64,000 nt of DNA, from NCBI RefSeq assembly GCF_028453695.1, contig NC_135777.1, positions 19,829,714-19,893,713 on the forward strand, written 5' to 3'. The notes beneath the pieces were generated by a model. It saw only the letters and a list, made by a program, of their open reading frames with translations, was not told the DNA's origin and ran no database searches. Positions 60,229-64,000 of the stretch are shown here, one piece after another (within the stretch, counting starts at the first letter, position 1; each line of letters opens with the position of its first letter). This stretch comes from Augochlora pura. Taxonomy: Eukaryota > Arthropoda > Insecta > Hymenoptera > Halictidae. Both the position numbers and the translations under genes were made by a program.

Positions 60229-61150
60229 TGTCCGCGCGTCACGGACCTCCTCGGCCTAGGCGAGCGTACTGTTAGAGAAAGCGTTGCGCGATTTAATTAA
60301 TTGGCGGTATATTAATTCGCGAATTTATGGCCGCATTAAGAATGACCGCTTGATTACCCGGCCGGGAACCCCGTGATATACGGCCGACGATTTTTCTCGC
60401 TAAGTTAATGAGTTAATGAATCTACTCGAAAGAGGGAGTCGATATATCACCGGTGTGTAACCGCCGCGTCAAGGGAATTTCTTCGCACGAAAGTTAACCG
60501 ACCACCGGTCGCGATCTTATCGTCGCGCCGTAGTTACGCGCTCGGACTTGCGCGCGCGAACGCGCTCGTCGCGACCCGGCGCTCACCGGCCGGTGCGCCG
60601 CCGTGGTTAAAATATACGGACGATTACAACCGTTTATCGCCAATTAGAGAAAATGAACGGACCCGCGGGGGCACCTCGTTCCCCCCCGATTGTAATTGTA
60701 AGCGGCGCGATGCCTGCAACACGATCGCACGCCGATCTCACGGATTATATTATTCCGGGGGTGTGGAAACTACCTGGGGACCACTTCCACTGGGACCGGC
60801 TCTCTTAAAACCTCGCCCGATTTACACGAGCCTCTACTATGTTTACGGATTCTACGGCTGGAACGCGGAATGATAGCTGCTTCGAGCTGTCGGACTGGTT
60901 AGTCGCGTTTATGGTTCATAAATCACCGGGGGGCTTCGATAAATGTCGAATTGATGCCCGTGTCCTCAAATTTTTAGGTGTCAATGTATTAAGATCAACT
61001 CTCGAATGTCTCGAATCTTTAAATCTCTGTCTGAATTACTTTATTTTTCGCTTCAAATTCTCAAATTATTAAAATGTGCTGATTTTCTCGCGATTTTGCT
61101 TTTTATCCTTAAGATTTTACAATTAAAACGACGATGATGGTAGATAGATG
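60229..61150. other. CpG-rich block then AT-rich, no gene seen
   Basis: TTTAATTAATTGG, ATTAATTCGC and GTTAATGAGTTAATGAA words occur inside CpG-rich DNA at 60290-60420, a pattern seen in insect regulatory DNA. The 77-codon plus frame at 60839-61072 has no recognisable domain. Confidence 0.45.
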
Positions 61151-61154
61151 TTAA

Positions 61155-61366
61155 CCTTTCGCACGCTAGTGTCTCTAAAGATTGTATCACGTTCCGAAAT
61201 AATTTTTATATTATCAAATTTCTCTGTGTTTATAAAACTGTTAAGAACGAAACTGTTGAATGCGAGCTAATGCATAAAATGCACTGTGTCGTATAATCCT
61301 GAAATACTCCATAAGTCGAGAACACTATTCTGGATTTAGAATTAAATTGGCTGGGAGTGCAAAGGG
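61155..61366. mobile_element. complete 212-bp TTAA MITE
   Basis: It is bounded by TTAA at 61151-61154 and 61367-61370. The left end is CCTTTCGCACGC and the right end reverse-complemented is CCCTTTGCACTCCCAGCC. The interior block TTATAAAACTGTTAAGAACG and GAAACTGTTG parallels the 45.9- and 32.8-kb copies. Non-coding. Confidence 0.8.
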
Positions 61367-61370
61367 TTAA

Positions 61371-64000
61371 TAGCACGCGAATCTTCAATCTCAATTTTAT
61401 AAACTGTTGCGATCATAGAAATATGGTATAAGATCTTCCTTGCGTAAGTCACAAAATATAATTTCACAGGATCGAGCGCACGTGTTACAATCGTGAAGAA
61501 AGTCGCAATTCGCAACGGCGCGTACGTGCGGAAGATAAACGTTCTCGTAACATCATTCACACGTCAGATCCCGCGATTATATAATCCATGGATCATCGAT
61601 CGAGTTCCAACGGAAAACGTAGATTGAGATTTTTCCAATTTCGAGCAATGCCAGCCTATAAATTCACGGTTCCCACTCGGTTCCCTCTCGGCACCGAGAT
61701 CGTGAAATTTAGTGCAGCCGAACGCGTCATTAACACCGCCTAGGCCGATCTCTTTCTCCCTGACTGCCGTACGCCCTTTTAACGCCTAGCCTGTCCCACA
61801 TTCTCCGGCCGGGCCGTGTTCACAATGCGGCCCCCCTATCTTCCCGAAATCTTCCTCTCGGACCTGGTCTGCGCACCCTCCGATCACGATCCTTCCTGCC
61901 CCTCTCTCCGTGCCGCGTTCCAAAGGGTTCTCTAAGAAGTCGCGCGGTAAGAAAAGGGTTGCCGGGGTGCGAGAGGACAATGGACGGGCAGCCGGTGTGG
62001 ATCGTCGAAAAAAACGCTCATAAAGGGATAAACGTCAGACGGGACTCGAGTTTAATGGCGCGTAAAGTTCGACGTGTTCCTGGACCCGGGTGAACACGCG
62101 CGCGCGCGCCGGCAGAAGCGGGACCGATGACAGGAGGGGTGCGTGACCCCACGGTTCTCTCCCTCTCCCCTCTGTTTCTCGAATCCACGGCCGTTCCTGT
62201 TCGCCTCTCCGAGACTCGGCCGAGGCGTCGGAGCGGCGTGTAAGCCGATATTTGGAGCAGGTCGATCGACTTCATTAACGCGTCCCGTGGCAAATATTGA
62301 CTCTGGTAAACTGGGGTACGAGGTGCACGCGTCTACACGAGCTGCCTTCCGCCCTATGGTCACTGTTGTTGCCTTATAGAACGGTATGGCAATTCGCTTC
62401 CTGTTGCTTCAATTACGTTGGCATTGTTTCCACGTTTCAGATTATAGGAGAATAGATCGTTAAATTTTTTCCACATCAACTACGATATTATCGAGCCAGA
62501 AATATGTGTTACATTTTGAAAATCGAGGTCATAGTTCTCAGCGACGAACGCGCTTGCTATTTAAGTGCCTGACCAAGCGTAGAAATATTAATAATTGAAT
62601 TAAAATATATACCTATACCCTAATTAAAGAACCGAAGTACAAGTACCCCTGAACATCAAGATACACAATAAAACTACAATAGTCTTTCAATGTTCTGAAT
62701 CATATAATTAGATCATATGCCTCTAACTCCAATTTTAAAATTTTAACTCTACAACGTTACATTTAACTGCAGAGTTATTTTCCAAAAGTAATATTTCACT
62801 TTTCGACGTTTCAAAGGGTTACCGAGTCACAGGAAGAAACATTTGTTCCAGGAATAAAAGCTGATTTTTTGCCAAAAATCACTTCGTTCCAGACCACGGT
62901 GCCTTCGTGCAGCAATCCCCATGACCAGATTATAGAGGCCGAACCTCCGTTGTTCAGGCTTCACCGGGATTTTTTGCATATCAATGGAAGAGGCTGCTGA
63001 CCTGGTAGTCGCCGCGTTATCTGATGCTTCGTGCCCCCTGATAAGCGTCTCGGTTGCGGTGAAACTGCAATGGCCGCTCGGTGCCGTGGCCTAAGCCCGC
63101 TGGGAACGGGAATTCGGTGCTCGGCTGGAATGTCCCACGAACGGTCGGGCCTACGATCATCGGAAACGGAATGGTCGAACCAGTGATCTAACGTGGCGTA
63201 CGCCGCGACCGCGGTCAAGCAGCCGTGGTGCCGAGCGTAGCAGAGCAGAGCAGAGCAGAGCTTTGCACGGTCCCCGATATTCGAGAGCCGAGAGTCCACA
63301 CAGCGCGCCTTCGTGTTTCGTGAACGGATCGAATTCCTATCGTCGAATTGGAAACGCCACGGGCACGTTGCCGTAACACGAACCTCTCTATCCGTCCGGT
63401 TAAGGCGCATGAATATTCAGAAAGCGCTATTAATCACGAGGGTTTCGTATCGAAATCCGATTACGGATACCAGAAACCGCGTGAGCCGGTGTTCCACGAA
63501 ATAATTGATCGGGGATAGGAGGGACGGTATGGTGGGGAGGGAGAAAGAGATACAGAGACGACCGCGAGCTAAAGATTCCGATTAGCGGTGAAACCGCGGC
63601 GGAAACGGCGGCAGTCGATTTCACGGATCGGAGGACAGTTTAGGGCAGAGAGAAATCGATCTCTCGCCGGCGATGCAGCCGATCCAGCCTTGGCCCGAAT
63701 TAACCTTCGTGGGATAGCATCCGATATCAGTCTCTTTTAGCTAGTCGCGCGAGCGCGCTTCTAACCCGATCCTTTGTAAAATCAATAGGCTCGGCTACTT
63801 AAATGGTACCGTTCGCTGGTTATAGTCACCGGTCGCGATCGGCTGCGGCCCCGCGGATACGGTTACGAAGGTTGAATCGATGCGCACCGTGATTTACTGT
63901 TAATCGCGAGACCGCTCTTAATCAACGTCGACCTGCGTAAGCACGCCGCGGCTTGCCAAACCGGCGATCGCGAACAGATTCCGGCCGGGTTCGACTTCTC
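61371..64000. other. intergenic or intronic block to window end
   Basis: Mostly CpG-rich, with an AT-rich stretch at 62440-62870. A (CG)n tract lies at 62097-62109 and (CAGAG)4 at 63241-63260. Frames at 62018-62379 and 62961-63624 overlap on both strands and show no domain. Nothing assignable was seen at the right edge. Confidence 0.45.

Overview
This window reads as animal nuclear DNA that is almost entirely non-coding, most likely from an insect, and from its general look a hymenopteran (bee, wasp or ant). That placement is an inference from texture. AT-rich blocks of roughly 0.3 to 2 kb alternate with GC-rich blocks in which CpG is abundant rather than depleted. There are many short microsatellites and several families of small non-autonomous DNA transposons. 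I see no operons, no Shine-Dalgarno-led genes and no recognisable protein domain. The open frames present (up to 257 codons) lie in low-complexity or GC-rich DNA, overlap one another on both strands, and look like chance frames.

The clearest content is mobile. The most abundant family is a set of miniature inverted-repeat elements inserted at TTAA, the target used by piggyBac-type transposases. Their ends are CCCTTTGCACTCGA or CCCCTTGCACTAT. Four copies have both ends clear (9163-9343, 37574-37750, 45874-46100, 61155-61366). Partial or decayed copies lie near 13.3, 16.8-17.1, 19.9, 31.9 and 32.8-33.4 kb. A separate TTAA-type end lies at about 3.57-3.61 kb. A second group uses TA targets: a 216-bp element at 43681-43896 with near-perfect termini, and two related foldback elements at 22606-22858 and 40032-40366. 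No transposase is encoded here, so all would depend on an enzyme made elsewhere.

Tandem structure is the second theme. There is a 28-bp minisatellite with about ten units (28990-29274), a 26-bp one (4138-4318), a 38-bp one (688-800), an 18-bp one (30264-30349) and a 16-bp one (45396-45449). AT-rich DNA carries two-copy tandem duplications of about 183, 152, 116 and 95 bp. Several (GA)n, (GGA)n, (GAA)n, poly-C and (CG)n tracts are also present.

The best gene-like signal is at about 52.6-53.47 kb. A GC-rich, CCAAT-bearing, promoter-like stretch leads into a transcribed-looking segment without a long frame, which ends in a consensus donor (AAG|GTGAGT) at 53467/53468. I read this as a possible untranslated first exon of a plus-strand gene whose coding exons lie beyond the right edge. 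Weaker exon-like signals lie at 2.1, 13.2, 17.9, 30.5, 32.3, 47.7 and 48.1 kb. An island at 49.8-51.65 kb differs in texture from its flanks and may be a decayed insertion. The window is best understood as intergenic or long-intron DNA with transposon relics, tandem repeats and perhaps one gene start.
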